DNA from: Candidatus Rickettsia kotlanii
GTDB lineage: Bacteria > Pseudomonadota > Alphaproteobacteria > Rickettsiales > Rickettsiaceae
NCBI GenBank assembly: GCA_030295365.1
Contig: AP027062.1
Coordinates: 702,001 to 766,000, forward strand
Direction of reading: 5' to 3'
Length of the DNA stretch: 64,000 bases
In this document: piece by piece, positions 1-8,447 of the stretch
Layout of the letters: every line of letters begins with the position of its first letter
How positions within the stretch are numbered: the first letter of the stretch is position 1
The notes under the pieces: model-generated
Seen by the model: only the letters and a program-made list of their open reading frames with translations
Databases searched by the model: none
Told to the model about the DNA's origin: nothing
Made by a program: the position numbers and the translations under genes

Positions 1-44
1 TAGTGCTATAAATGAATGAATTGAAGGTGATAAAGAGGTAAATA

Positions 45-275
45 GTGCTGCTCTACCAGTACTATATTTATCTATATTACAACAGCATAGTAACATTAAG
101 TATATTAGGCACAAGATACATAGCTAATAACATTAAGGTACATATAAATTCTGATTACCATGATGATAGTGATCAACATAATATATGTTTAGGTCAAATA
201 GAGGATCAAGAGGCTCTAAATAAATTAAGTATAGTAAAAGAAATTGAACATAATTCAACTGCTTTTACTATATAA
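45..275 (+). CDS. hypothetical 76-residue ORF, probably a gene remnant
   Basis: Short open frame at the left edge with no recognisable domain. The N-terminal half is tyrosine- and isoleucine-rich and the C-terminal half is acidic. No ribosome binding site is obvious, and another frame over the first 100 bases also stays open for a stretch, which fits a decayed longer gene. It ends just before the convergent rppH. I cannot assign a function and it may not be expressed. Confidence 0.2.
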   Translation: MLLYQYYIYLYYNSIVTLSILGTRYIANNIKVHINSDYHDDSDQHNICLGQIEDQEALNKLSIVKEIEHNSTAFTI

Positions 276-280
276 AATTT

Positions 281-766
281 TTACTGAATTAATAATTCAA
301 ATTCTTTTACGACGGCTTGATAAAGTTTACGTTTAAATGGTATTATAATAGATAAGAGTTCATCAAGTGATGCCCAACGCCATTGGTTAAATTCCGGATT
401 AGAGGTATTTATATTAATATCTTCGTTATTTCCGGTAAACCTAATTAAAAACCAGCGTTGTTTTTGTCCACGAAAATTACCGTTCCACAGTTTAGGTATT
501 AAAAAGCTTGGTACATCATAACTATACCAGAATTTGCTTTCGGCAATAATATATCCTTTATCGCTACCTATTTCTTCTAACATCTCACGCATTGCTGCAA
601 TACTTGGTGTTTCGCCAGGAACTATCCCACCTTGCGGCATTTGCCATGCAGATATTTTTGTATCTATTCTTTTACCGACGAATATATGGTTATCGGCATT
701 TAATATCATCATGCCGACTCCTGGTCTATATGGTAAATCAAGATGTTTTTTAGAAGAATTACTCAT
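281..766 (-). CDS. rppH: RNA pyrophosphohydrolase RppH (Nudix hydrolase)
   Basis: 161 residues, the usual length for RppH/NudH. A complete Nudix box is visible from Gly46 through Glu52 to Arg60-Glu61, Glu64-Glu65 and Gly67. The Tyr-Arg-Pro-Gly-Val-Gly start of the domain and the Trp-Gln-Met-Pro-Gln-Gly-Gly strand are typical of RppH. The family removes pyrophosphate from the 5' triphosphate of RNAs, which opens them to RNase E decay; dinucleoside polyphosphates are side substrates. An RNase E/G gene lies at 20.8 kb. It is encoded downstream of, and on the same strand as, the pleD-like gene, with 24 bases between them. Assignment to RppH rather than another Nudix enzyme is by overall similarity. 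Confidence 0.9.
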   Translation of the reverse strand: MSNSSKKHLDLPYRPGVGMMILNADNHIFVGKRIDTKISAWQMPQGGIVPGETPSIAAMREMLEEIGSDKGYIIAESKFWYSYDVPSFLIPKLWNGNFRGQKQRWFLIRFTGNNEDININTSNPEFNQWRWASLDELLSIIIPFKRKLYQAVVKEFELLIQ

Positions 767-790
767 TATTTTTTTACTTTAAAAAATCAA

Positions 791-2143
791 TTATAATTTT
801 ACTACTTTATTTTTACCCGTTGCTTTAGCTTCATACATAGCTTTGTCAGCACGTTCAATGAAAGATTCTATTGATTCTTCTTTTTTATATTTCGTAACTC
901 CGATTGAAATAGTTGTTTTTAAAGGTTCAATTTGATCTTCAATATGAAAATCCATATATTCTATTTTAACTCTAACTCTCTCCGCAGTTTCAATTGCTTT
1001 AGAAATATCTATATTCGTTAAGAGTATAGTAAATTCTTCACCGCCGAATCTTGCTATTAAGTCTGTTACTCTGAGAGTATTCTTCAAAATACGGGATACA
1101 ATTGTTAAAACCTTATCACCTGCTTGATGACCGTAAGTATCGTTTACATGTTTAAAATTGTCGATATCGCACATAAGTAAATATAATTTAATACTTTCTT
1201 TATTAGCTTTCTCAATCATTTGTTTAAGATGTATATCGAAATAGCGACGATTAAATAAGCCGGTTAGACTGTCTTTAGCTGCTAAATTGACACTTTGTTC
1301 AAGATCATTACGTAAATTATCTTGATATTGTTTACGTCTTAATTGTGTTCTAATTCTAGCAAGCAATTCGCTTTCCTCTATAGGATAAACGAAATAATCA
1401 TTAATACCGAGTTCAATACCTTTCACAACCGAAGACATACCGTCTTCATCAATTTGTAAAATTATTACTACGCCGTTTATTTCTGCTTTACCTCTTAAAA
1501 TAACACTGATTCTCAAAGGATCGTCATTTTCGAGCGTACTACTGATAATTACTAAATCAGGGGTATATTCATTTATAATATCTAATTCATCAGAATTACT
1601 TATTACCTTTACGTTTTGGGTAATCTTAAGTAACATTTGTTTTATATTTTTAGCTTGTACCACATCATCATTAATTAGTAATATTTTTTTATCTGCAAAA
1701 GTGTCATGCATTTCAATATTTGTTATGCCTAATAATGCATTAGTGCTATTACGAAGCTTTAACTCATCAATTAAGCTTTTCATTCTAGATAGCGATTTAA
1801 GTCTTACAAATAGAGCAGTATCATTAATCGGCTTTGTTAAAAACTCATCAGCTCCTGCTTCAAGACCTTTAACTCGATCATCAATATCGGAAAGTGCAGT
1901 TACCATTACAACCGGTATATGAGTAGTTCCCGGATCGGTTTTTATCGTTTTACATACCTCAAATCCATCCATTCCCGGCATCATAACATCAAGCAGTATA
2001 ATATCAATTTGTCCTTTTTTAAGCATTGCTAGTGCTTCTTTGCCGCTATTTGCAGTAAGAACCGTATAATACTCTTTTAAAAGTTTTGCTGTTAGTAACT
2101 TAATATTGGGTTCTATATCATCTACTACTAATATTGTGGTCAT
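791..2143 (-). CDS. pleD: PleD-type response regulator diguanylate cyclase (REC-REC-GGDEF)
   Basis: 450 residues with three domains. The first receiver (about 1-120) keeps Asp8/Asp9 and the phosphoacceptor Asp52. A second receiver-like domain (about 150-270) has serines where the phosphoacceptor should be and is likely an adaptor. The C-terminal GGDEF domain has an intact Gly-Gly-Glu-Glu-Phe active site at 367-371. An RxxD inhibitory site (Arg358-Val-Thr-Asp361) sits five residues upstream, so the enzyme should make c-di-GMP from two GTP and be product-inhibited. In PleD, phosphorylation of the first receiver drives dimerisation; the cognate kinase is not in the window. The EAL protein at 8.4 kb is the likely opposing enzyme. 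Confidence 0.92.
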   Translation of the reverse strand: MTTILVVDDIEPNIKLLTAKLLKEYYTVLTANSGKEALAMLKKGQIDIILLDVMMPGMDGFEVCKTIKTDPGTTHIPVVMVTALSDIDDRVKGLEAGADEFLTKPINDTALFVRLKSLSRMKSLIDELKLRNSTNALLGITNIEMHDTFADKKILLINDDVVQAKNIKQMLLKITQNVKVISNSDELDIINEYTPDLVIISSTLENDDPLRISVILRGKAEINGVVIILQIDEDGMSSVVKGIELGINDYFVYPIEESELLARIRTQLRRKQYQDNLRNDLEQSVNLAAKDSLTGLFNRRYFDIHLKQMIEKANKESIKLYLLMCDIDNFKHVNDTYGHQAGDKVLTIVSRILKNTLRVTDLIARFGGEEFTILLTNIDISKAIETAERVRVKIEYMDFHIEDQIEPLKTTISIGVTKYKKEESIESFIERADKAMYEAKATGKNKVVKL

Positions 2144-2218
2144 AAGATTAAATTCTTGTTTTTAAAGGAAATAATTTATATATTTATACTTTAATTTTAA
2201 GTCTTAAATGTATGATAT

Positions 2219-2785
2219 ATGAAAATTTCAGCAAATTCAATTAGAACAGGTAACATATTAGTTTATAATAATGATTTATGGGTTGTCAACAAAACACCGG
2301 AACATACTCAACCCGGGAAAGGTGGAGCTTATGTACAAGTTGAGATGAAAAATTTAAAAACAGGGATAAAGCGTAACGAAAGATTCAGTTCTTCCGATTA
2401 TTTAGAAAAAGCCGGACTTGAACAAAAAGATTATCAATTTTTATATTTTGAAGGTGATGATTTGGTATTAATGGATACCAAACATTTTGATCAAATAAGT
2501 ATTCCCAAGGAAATGTTAGAAGAAAAATTATCTTTCTTAACTGAAAATATGATTGTTAAAGTCGAATTTTATAATGACAAGCCTTTAAATATTGAGCTTC
2601 CTCCAACTGTTATACTTGAAATTAGTGAAACTGATCCGGTAATAAAAGGAGCAACCGCTACCGCTTCTTATAAACCAGCAATTTTAGAAAACGGTATTAA
2701 AATTAAGGTCCCGCACTATTTAGAAATAGGAGCAAAAATTGTTGTTAAAACTGATGATATGACATATGTCGAGCGAGCGAAGTAA
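2219..2785 (+). CDS. efp: translation elongation factor P
   Basis: 188 residues, standard EF-P length, with the KOW-like N-terminal domain followed by two OB folds. EF-P binds ribosomes stalled at polyproline and helps peptide bond formation. The tip loop reads Pro32-Gly33-Lys34-Gly35-Gly, with Lys34 at the position that is beta-lysylated in many bacteria; no modifying enzyme is in this window. VirB10 at 62.2 kb carries proline runs that would be natural EF-P clients. It is transcribed divergently from pleD with about 75 bases between the starts. The gene ends just before a repeat-filled intergenic region. Confidence 0.96.
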   Translation: MKISANSIRTGNILVYNNDLWVVNKTPEHTQPGKGGAYVQVEMKNLKTGIKRNERFSSSDYLEKAGLEQKDYQFLYFEGDDLVLMDTKHFDQISIPKEMLEEKLSFLTENMIVKVEFYNDKPLNIELPPTVILEISETDPVIKGATATASYKPAILENGIKIKVPHYLEIGAKIVVKTDDMTYVERAK

Positions 2786-2849
2786 GCTGTTTTATTGAAC
2801 TATGGATGTCATCCCAGCGAAGGTATTGCCCATATGTGGATACCATCCT

Positions 2850-2940
2850 GTCATTGTAAGCAGCTGTAAGCTGCGTGGCAATCTCATCAAATATCCTGAG
2901 ATTGCTTGCTCAAAACTTACAGTTTTCCTTTGCAATGACA
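2850..2940. repeat. family A palindromic repeat, copy 1
   Basis: About 90 bases beginning gtcattgtaagcagc and ending ttgcaatgaca, with inner arms ggcaatctcat and cctgagattgc. The flanks (about 2803-2849 and 2941-2990) resemble the two ends of another palindromic repeat, so this copy may sit inside an older element. It occupies the efp to IMPase-like gap, where I see no gene. Confidence 0.75.
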
Positions 2941-3046
2941 ACTTTCAGCATCCACTCAGGCAATGCTTTTAGCTAGGAATGGTATCGATTTTTTAAAGCC
3001 ATACGACATAATTTCTAAAACTAATATCTTAAATTAAAAATATCAA

Positions 3047-3793
3047 ATGCAACCTATAACTAATTTATTAATTAATGCTCTGCGTAAAGCTGTTAAGTTT
3101 TTGCATAGAGATTTTTTAGAACTCGAAATGCTACAAAAAAATTCTGTAAGAAATGAAGAATTTTGTAAGCGATCTTATTTAAAATTAAAAACTTTATTAT
3201 GTGAAGAATTACAAAAACATACACAATATTTATTTTTTCTGGAGGATAAATTCGATTTAAATAATAATTATGAGAGTGTTTTTTTAATTAATCCTATAGA
3301 TAGCCCAAATAATTTCACCAGAAGCATACCTTTTTTTGCGATATCCGTAACTTATTTAAAAAGGAATCAAGACGTTTTAACTCCTACTTCTACAGTAATA
3401 TATTTTCCTGCTCTTAATGAAATTTATTATGCTGAAAAAGGTAAGGGAGCTTGGATAGAAAAAAATAATTTAAACTCTAATTATCAAGGATTAAGGCTTA
3501 GAGTTTCCGATAATGCCGATTTAAAAAACTGTTTAGCAATTATTGAAGATGTAAATCATAATGATTTGGAGGAGATAAAGGTAGAGAATATTAGATCTTT
3601 TGGTTCTCCTTGCTATGGTGCTATGCTTGTAGCATCAGGTAAAGCGGATTTAATATGTTTATCATTATTAAATTTTACATTATATTATGCATTTGAGCTT
3701 TTTATTAAGGAAGCAGGTGGGATAATTATAGATTCTAGCGATAAATTTCTATATTCAAATCATTATATTGCTAAAAAACTTAAAAAATATTAG
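3047..3793 (+). CDS. inositol monophosphatase-family protein, active site eroded
   Basis: 248 residues with the layout of the FIG/IMPase superfamily (SuhB, CysQ). The metal-binding motif, normally Asp-Pro-Ile-Asp-Gly-Thr, reads Asn-Pro-Ile-Asp-Ser-Pro at about residue 83. The second metal motif (Trp-Asp-x-Ala) near the C terminus is replaced by Tyr-Ala-Phe-Glu. Folding segments such as the Phe-Ala-Ile-Ser-Val strand, Gly-Lys-Gly-Ala-Trp and Phe-Gly-Ser-Pro-Cys-Tyr-Gly-Ala are kept. The frame is full length, so the protein may be made but probably lacks normal phosphatase activity. It may be kept for an SuhB-like non-catalytic role, or be an early pseudogene. Confidence 0.75.
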   Translation: MQPITNLLINALRKAVKFLHRDFLELEMLQKNSVRNEEFCKRSYLKLKTLLCEELQKHTQYLFFLEDKFDLNNNYESVFLINPIDSPNNFTRSIPFFAISVTYLKRNQDVLTPTSTVIYFPALNEIYYAEKGKGAWIEKNNLNSNYQGLRLRVSDNADLKNCLAIIEDVNHNDLEEIKVENIRSFGSPCYGAMLVASGKADLICLSLLNFTLYYAFELFIKEAGGIIIDSSDKFLYSNHYIAKKLKKY

Positions 3794-3864
3794 ACAAGAA
3801 ATTATTTTAGATTTGCATTTTTATTGTTATAATAATATTAATATAATTATTAGTTCATAAAGTT

Positions 3865-4188
3865 ATGGCACATTATAAAGAGTTTGAATTTGACTGCGAT
3901 TTTAGTGGACAAAGCGCCAAGTTTAAGTTTTATATAGGTACGCCTCAAGAAGGGCATCATCCGCTACAATTTCAAGCAAAATGGTTATCTGAAGAAAGAG
4001 GTGGTACTATTCCTGATGATGTTATGAAAGCAATATCACAGCTAAATGATCTTGCCAAAAAAAATGGTGTCCCACTCCCGGATTTATGCGTATATGCTCT
4101 TGGTTCTGCGCAAGAAGCCCAAGCTATCTTTCAAGACGAAGATAAAAACGAGAGTGAGCACCAAGAGGATCAAGCAGAGCAGGTATAG
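3865..4188 (+). CDS. DUF2610 family protein of unknown function
   Basis: 107 residues, soluble, with no signal peptide or membrane segment. The sequence matches my memory of the small DUF2610 family found mostly in Rickettsiales. It has an N-terminal aromatic/acidic segment, a central Leu-Ser-Glu-Glu-Arg-Gly-Gly stretch, a helix (Ala-Ile-Ser-Gln-Leu-Asn-Asp-Leu-Ala) and a very acidic glutamine-rich tail. It ends 33 bases before psd and probably shares its transcript. Function unknown. Confidence 0.75.
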   Translation: MAHYKEFEFDCDFSGQSAKFKFYIGTPQEGHHPLQFQAKWLSEERGGTIPDDVMKAISQLNDLAKKNGVPLPDLCVYALGSAQEAQAIFQDEDKNESEHQEDQAEQV

Positions 4189-4221
4189 TTAAAAATAATA
4201 AGGAGATTCATAGAGATTAAA

Positions 4222-4917
4222 ATGAAACAATATAATGATTTATTTAAGATTATTCACCGCGAAGGGTATATATTTATTGCTAGCTTTGCATTAGTAAGTT
4301 TTTTATTAGCATCATTTAATGAAAAACTTGGCGGTATTGGATGTATTGCTACTGTTTGGTGTATTTATTTTTTCCGTAATCCTGATCGCTTTGTGCCTAT
4401 AAGTGATGATCTGGTAATAAGTCCTGCAGATGGAATAATTCAAGAAATTAAGGAAGCATTGCCGCCCCCGGAATTAGGGCTTGGTGATGTGGAAATGATT
4501 AGAGTTAGTATTTTTCTAAATATTTTTAATGTCCATGTTAATAGAATCCCGGCAAACGGAAAAATTTTAGCACTTCATTATAATCCAGGAAAATTTTTTA
4601 ATGCTTCACTCGATAAAGCTAGTATTTATAATGAACGTCAATCAGTATTAATGGAAACTGCTCAAGGTCAGAAAATTGTTTTTGTTCAAATAGCCGGACT
4701 TATAGCAAGGCGTATAGTTTGTGATTTAGAAGAGGGTAATGAAGTTAAAATGGGCGGGCAATACGGTATAATTCGTTTCGGTAGCAGAGTAGATATTTAT
4801 CTACCGTTGAAAACAGCTTTATTAGTGAGTAAAGGGCAGACTACTATAGGCGGTGAAACTATCATTGCTGATTTTGGACGTAAAAAGACAACAGAATTTA
4901 AGTTTGAGAGGAAGTAA
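4222..4917 (+). CDS. psd: phosphatidylserine decarboxylase proenzyme (short form)
   Basis: 231 residues, the short alphaproteobacterial form. It decarboxylates phosphatidylserine to phosphatidylethanolamine at the inner membrane. The self-cleavage site is Gly187-Ser188 in Arg-Phe-Gly-Ser-Arg; cleavage would turn Ser188 into the pyruvoyl cofactor. Two hydrophobic segments lie in the first 55 residues. The conserved Ser-Pro-Ala-Asp-Gly and Asn-Val-His-Val-Asn-Arg motifs are present. A Shine-Dalgarno-like aaggagatt lies about 20 bases upstream. pssA, the preceding pathway step, follows on the same strand after a composite repeat. Confidence 0.95.
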   Translation: MKQYNDLFKIIHREGYIFIASFALVSFLLASFNEKLGGIGCIATVWCIYFFRNPDRFVPISDDLVISPADGIIQEIKEALPPPELGLGDVEMIRVSIFLNIFNVHVNRIPANGKILALHYNPGKFFNASLDKASIYNERQSVLMETAQGQKIVFVQIAGLIARRIVCDLEEGNEVKMGGQYGIIRFGSRVDIYLPLKTALLVSKGQTTIGGETIIADFGRKKTTEFKFERK

Positions 4918-4937
4918 CCTCATAACTCTTTAAAACC

Positions 4938-5149
4938 GTCATTGTGAGCAGCTGTAGGCACGGCTTGTTTATGTCATGCCTGCGTAGGCGGAAATCCAGT
5001 GAAACGTATAAAAAACTTTTTTATACGTTTATTTTATCAAATATATAATTTTGTCCCAATTAAGATTATTTTTTTCTTGATTCCTGCTTTCTCAGGAATG
5101 AGACATTGACAGCCGTGCAACCACACTGTTTTTTCCTTGCAATGACGTT
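4938..5149. repeat. family A repeat split by a nested family B repeat
   Basis: A family A left end (gtcattgtgagcagctgtag) begins at 4938 and the matching right end (ttccttgcaatgacgtt) finishes at 5149. Between them, about 4973-5104 is a near-complete family B element, opening with gtcatgcctgcgtaggcgg and closing with cctgctttctcaggaatgag. The order implies that B inserted into A after A was in place. The composite fills the psd-pssA gap. Confidence 0.75.
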
Positions 5150-5177
5150 ATAAATAAAATACGTTTTGAGTATAAAA

Positions 5178-5945
5178 ATGTTAAAAATTCGTAAATCTAT
5201 AATAACTAAACCTGTACCTCTAATAAAATTAATTCCCAACTTTATTACGTTGCTTGGTTTAGTAACCGGTATGAGTTCTATAAAATTTGCTTTGGATAGC
5301 AGATGGGAACTTGCGGTATATTGCATTATAATAGCGGCAATTATTGACGGTATCGACGGTAGAATAGCAAGGATGCTAAATGCAGTTAGCCCATTTGGTG
5401 CAGAGCTTGATTCATTATGCGATTTTGCTAATTTCGGTATAGCTCCTGCCTATCTGATATATTTATGGTCTTTTCAACAATATGAGTATAAGGTATTTTC
5501 ATCAGCGGTAATGTTATTATTTATAGTGTGTATGGCACTACGTTTAGCTCGCTTTAACGTTGGTATTTATCAACCGAAACAAGATACAAAAACTGACTAT
5601 TTTTTTACCGGTGTACCTGCCCCATGCGGTGCTTTACTTGCTTTAACGCCTGTAATGATAGATTTTGAAATCGGTACGTTATTAAATATCAATACCCGTA
5701 CTCACACTATAACAATTAATATATATTTGGCTATTATAGCTTTTCTACTTGCTAGTAGGCTTCCTACAATCTCAACAAAAAATTTGAGTATTAAACCTGA
5801 ATATTTATCGCTTGCAATGATTTTAGTTGCTATTATTATTATAAATCTTATCATATATCCATGGTATTCACTGCCGTTAATTGCAGTGATATATATTCTT
5901 TCTGTACCAATTTGTTATTTTTTTAAACATAGAGGGTATTGGTAA
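5178..5945 (+). CDS. pssA: CDP-diacylglycerol--serine O-phosphatidyltransferase
   Basis: 255 residues from the ATG at 5178; an in-frame TTG at 5166 is closer to the repeat and less likely. It is an integral membrane enzyme joining CDP-diacylglycerol and serine to make phosphatidylserine, the substrate of Psd. The CDP-alcohol phosphotransferase signature is complete: Asp60-Gly61, Ala64-Arg65, Gly74, Asp78 and Asp82. About six to eight hydrophobic segments follow. It is the membrane-embedded PssA type, not the soluble Gram-negative type. The stop overlaps the extended reading frame of the next gene, suggesting co-transcription. Confidence 0.95.
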   Translation: MLKIRKSIITKPVPLIKLIPNFITLLGLVTGMSSIKFALDSRWELAVYCIIIAAIIDGIDGRIARMLNAVSPFGAELDSLCDFANFGIAPAYLIYLWSFQQYEYKVFSSAVMLLFIVCMALRLARFNVGIYQPKQDTKTDYFFTGVPAPCGALLALTPVMIDFEIGTLLNINTRTHTITINIYLAIIAFLLASRLPTISTKNLSIKPEYLSLAMILVAIIIINLIIYPWYSLPLIAVIYILSVPICYFFKHRGYW

Positions 5946-5953
5946 AGTTAATT

Positions 5954-7006
5954 ATGTCGAGTGTATTACAACAAGCTATCGACAAATATAAACATCATCC
6001 ATTTACTAAATATGTAATTATTATAGCCTTAATCATATTTATTTATTTGGGATGTAGAATTTATGTTTGGGCAAATACACAATCCACGGATAATGCTTAC
6101 ATAGATGCAGATATTTCAAATGTTAGTGCTGAAGTTAGCGGTGTTTTAACAAAGTTATTTGTTACCGATAATACTAAAGTGAATAAAGGCGATCTGATAG
6201 GTGAAATTGACGATAGAGATTATAAGGCAAAGTTTGCAGCACTTGAAGCATCTGTTGAAGCTTGCATAAAAAATATAGAAATTATAGAGCAAAAAATCTC
6301 AATAGGGCAGATTAGCCTAGAGCAAGCAGCTGAAAAATTAAAGTTTAATAAAATAAGCTTTGATATTGTTGCAACAGATTTTATGAGAGTGCAGGAATTA
6401 AATAAGGCAAAATTTGCTAGCTCCAAAAGGTTAGATGATTCTAAGAACGCATATCAAAAAGCCAAAACGGATTATAAACAAGCACAGTTAGATTTAGATA
6501 TATCTAAGCAACATTTACAGCTTCTTGAGCTTGAAAAAGCAGTAGAACAGGACAAACTTAAAGAGCTAACAGAAAATAAAAAAGTAGCCTTAAGGAACTT
6601 ACAAAATACTAAACTTATTGCTATGGTACCCGGTATATTCGGTAATAGTAGTTTAGAAGTCGGAAATTACATAGTACCGGGTAGGGCGTTGTTTTCTATA
6701 GTTCAAGATAATACTATGTATATTCAGGCTAATTTTAAAGAAACACAAATTCAGAAATTTAAGTCTGGTATGAAAGTCAAAATTGAATTTGATGCTTTGC
6801 CTAAAAAGGTAATTTACGGGAAGATTCGTAATATTGCTCCTGCTACCGGCTCTAAATTTAGCTTAATCCCACCAGATCCTGCTACCGGTAATTTTACTAA
6901 AAGCGTGCAACGTGTACCTGTTTTAATAGATTTTGAATCCCCAAATGCTAATCTAGTTCCCGGCATGTCAGCAATCGTATCCATTAGGACGGATCAAAGT
7001 ATGTAA
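5954..7006 (+). CDS. HlyD/EmrA-family membrane fusion protein
   Basis: 350 residues from the ATG at 5954 (an in-frame TTG at 5939 overlaps pssA). One membrane anchor lies at about residues 20-40. A lipoyl/barrel-sandwich half (Asp-Asn-Ala-Tyr-Ile-Asp-Ala-Asp then Gly-Val-Leu-Thr-Lys-Leu) is followed by a long coiled coil (about 85-205). The second half-motif and a beta-barrel end in Leu-Val-Pro-Gly-Met-Ser-Ala. Such proteins bridge an inner membrane pump to the outer membrane; the Thr-Asp-Asn-Ala-Tyr motif is typical of EmrA. No partner pump gene follows here, so the substrate is unknown. Confidence 0.85.
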   Translation: MSSVLQQAIDKYKHHPFTKYVIIIALIIFIYLGCRIYVWANTQSTDNAYIDADISNVSAEVSGVLTKLFVTDNTKVNKGDLIGEIDDRDYKAKFAALEASVEACIKNIEIIEQKISIGQISLEQAAEKLKFNKISFDIVATDFMRVQELNKAKFASSKRLDDSKNAYQKAKTDYKQAQLDLDISKQHLQLLELEKAVEQDKLKELTENKKVALRNLQNTKLIAMVPGIFGNSSLEVGNYIVPGRALFSIVQDNTMYIQANFKETQIQKFKSGMKVKIEFDALPKKVIYGKIRNIAPATGSKFSLIPPDPATGNFTKSVQRVPVLIDFESPNANLVPGMSAIVSIRTDQSM

Positions 7007-7082
7007 TTTTTGTTAAAAAAATAGCAATAATTATTCTATTAAAAGTACATATTCTAGTATTATTTACTGATTACTTAATATA

Positions 7083-7946
7083 CAAAGATATTTAGATCCC
7101 ACTAATGATAGTGTATTTAAAAAAATCTTTCACGATTTAGAGAGGTTCAAGGAATTTATCAATGTAGTTCTTGAACTATCTGAGGGGCTGAGAATTAAAG
7201 CAATAGAATTTATACCTGTAGAGCAAGTATCTATGCTCGATAAAGGGAACAAAAAGCATATTTGATTTAAAGGTTAAAGATGAAGCCGATAGCTGGTATA
7301 TAATCGAGATGCAAAAAAGAAATAAAAGCGATTACTTAAAAAGAGTGCAATATTATTCTGCTCATTCTTACATACAGCAACTTACACAAGGAATAAAGCA
7401 TAAAGATTTATTACCGGTAATAGTTATTTCACTTATTAAGACTAAAATGTTTGATGATGAAGTACCTTGTATAAGTCTTCATAAAATGCTTGAAACTAAA
7501 ACAAATAAGCAATATTTATTTGATTTTGCCTATATATTTATAGAGCTTAAAAATTTTGATAAAGATAAGCTTGAAACCACTATAGATGAGTGGCTACATT
7601 TATTTAAGTGTGCAGAAACAGAAAACAGCCCACCTGTAAATATAAAGAGCAAGAAAGTATTAAAGTATTAGAGATGTATACAATATAATAGAAATGCATA
7701 ACCTTACCGCCGAAGAATATGATGCCTATATAAGGGTCCTATATAAGAGTGAAATCAATGGAAGATGCTGAGGAAATAGCTTTAGAAGAAAAGTGTGAAA
7801 AAGGGAAAGCTGAAAGAAGCATAGCAATAGCAAAGAACTTCTTACTTAAAGATATAGATGTTAATATAATAGCAGATTTAACAGGGCTAACTATAGAAGA
7901 AATAGAAGAGCTAAAAGCAAAAGTAGAAAATTCTGAAACTAGTTAA
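7083..7946 (+). pseudogene. decayed Rpn/PD-(D/E)XK nuclease family transposase gene
   Basis: Pieces of one protein are spread over two frames. From 7083 a frame reads Tyr-Leu-Asp-Pro-Thr-Asn-Asp-Ser-Val-Phe-Lys-Lys-Ile-Phe without an ATG and stops near 7264. The next piece continues with Asp-Leu-Lys-Val-Lys-Asp-Glu-Ala-Asp and Ile-Ile-Glu-Met-Gln-Lys-Arg, the nuclease core strand, to 7671. A last piece at about 7674-7946 carries the regulator-like tail ending Leu-Thr-Ile-Glu-Glu-Ile-Glu-Glu-Leu. These match the Rpn recombination-promoting nuclease family common in Rickettsia. At least two frameshifts and the missing start make it inactive. Confidence 0.82.
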
Positions 7947-7950
7947 TTAG

Positions 7951-8154
7951 TTATTTGCTCTTTAACTCTGCTAATTCTTTCTTGAGTTTTATTACTACAG
8001 TTTGTAATTTTTCAAATTCTTCGCGAGTGACGTAATTACCTTTAAGTATTTTATCCTCAATTATGCCACAGCTTTTGTCCGTTATACTATTTAAGGCTTT
8101 TTGTGCTACGCTGCTAGCTCCAATGGCTACTTTTAAAATATTATTTGTTTTCAT
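7951..8154 (-). CDS. ubiK: UbiK/BMFP family accessory factor (YqiC-like)
   Basis: 67 residues: an N-terminal amphipathic helix (Ile-Leu-Lys-Val-Ala-Ile-Gly-Ala), then Val-Thr-Arg-Glu-Glu-Phe-Glu-Lys-Leu and a C-terminal coiled coil rich in Leu, Lys and Glu. The Thr-Arg-Glu-Glu-Phe motif before the coiled coil is the hallmark of the YqiC/BMFP family. In E. coli this protein (UbiK) supports aerobic ubiquinone synthesis with UbiJ and binds lipid. It overlaps the upstream bolA-like gene by four bases (ATGA), so the two are translationally coupled. The ubiK name rests on family resemblance only. Confidence 0.7.
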   Translation of the reverse strand: MKTNNILKVAIGASSVAQKALNSITDKSCGIIEDKILKGNYVTREEFEKLQTVVIKLKKELAELKSK

Positions 8155-8393
8155 AGTACCTCTATCGATAAAGCATGCAAGTCGCTATTAAATTCATCGG
8201 CAAGTAAGTTATTAATAGTGCGATGATTGGTAATTAGGCTTTTCCCCTGTAATGTTTCTGCAGAAATTCTTATTTTTATATGGCTATGAATTCCGTTATA
8301 ATGACTAGCATGTTTATAGCTTTCATCTATTATTTCTTGAAAATGTGGTTTTAACACACTTAATTTTTCTTGTATCCTTTCTATGCGGCTCAT
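8151..8393 (-). CDS. BolA family protein
   Basis: 80 residues with the single BolA fold. The conserved His is in His-Ser-His-Ile-Lys-Ile, followed by a helix with His-Arg-Thr-Ile-Asn and the C-terminal His-Ala-Leu-Ser-Ile-Glu. BolA proteins pair with monothiol glutaredoxins and bind or pass on [2Fe-2S] clusters; some affect cell shape genes. It is the first gene of a two-gene unit with the ubiK-like gene. No glutaredoxin is nearby. Confidence 0.87.
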   Translation of the reverse strand: MSRIERIQEKLSVLKPHFQEIIDESYKHASHYNGIHSHIKIRISAETLQGKSLITNHRTINNLLADEFNSDLHALSIEVL

Positions 8394-8447
8394 ATTTTTA
8401 TTTCATTTACAGTAAAAATATCCTAATATTCTTAAGTATATAATTTT

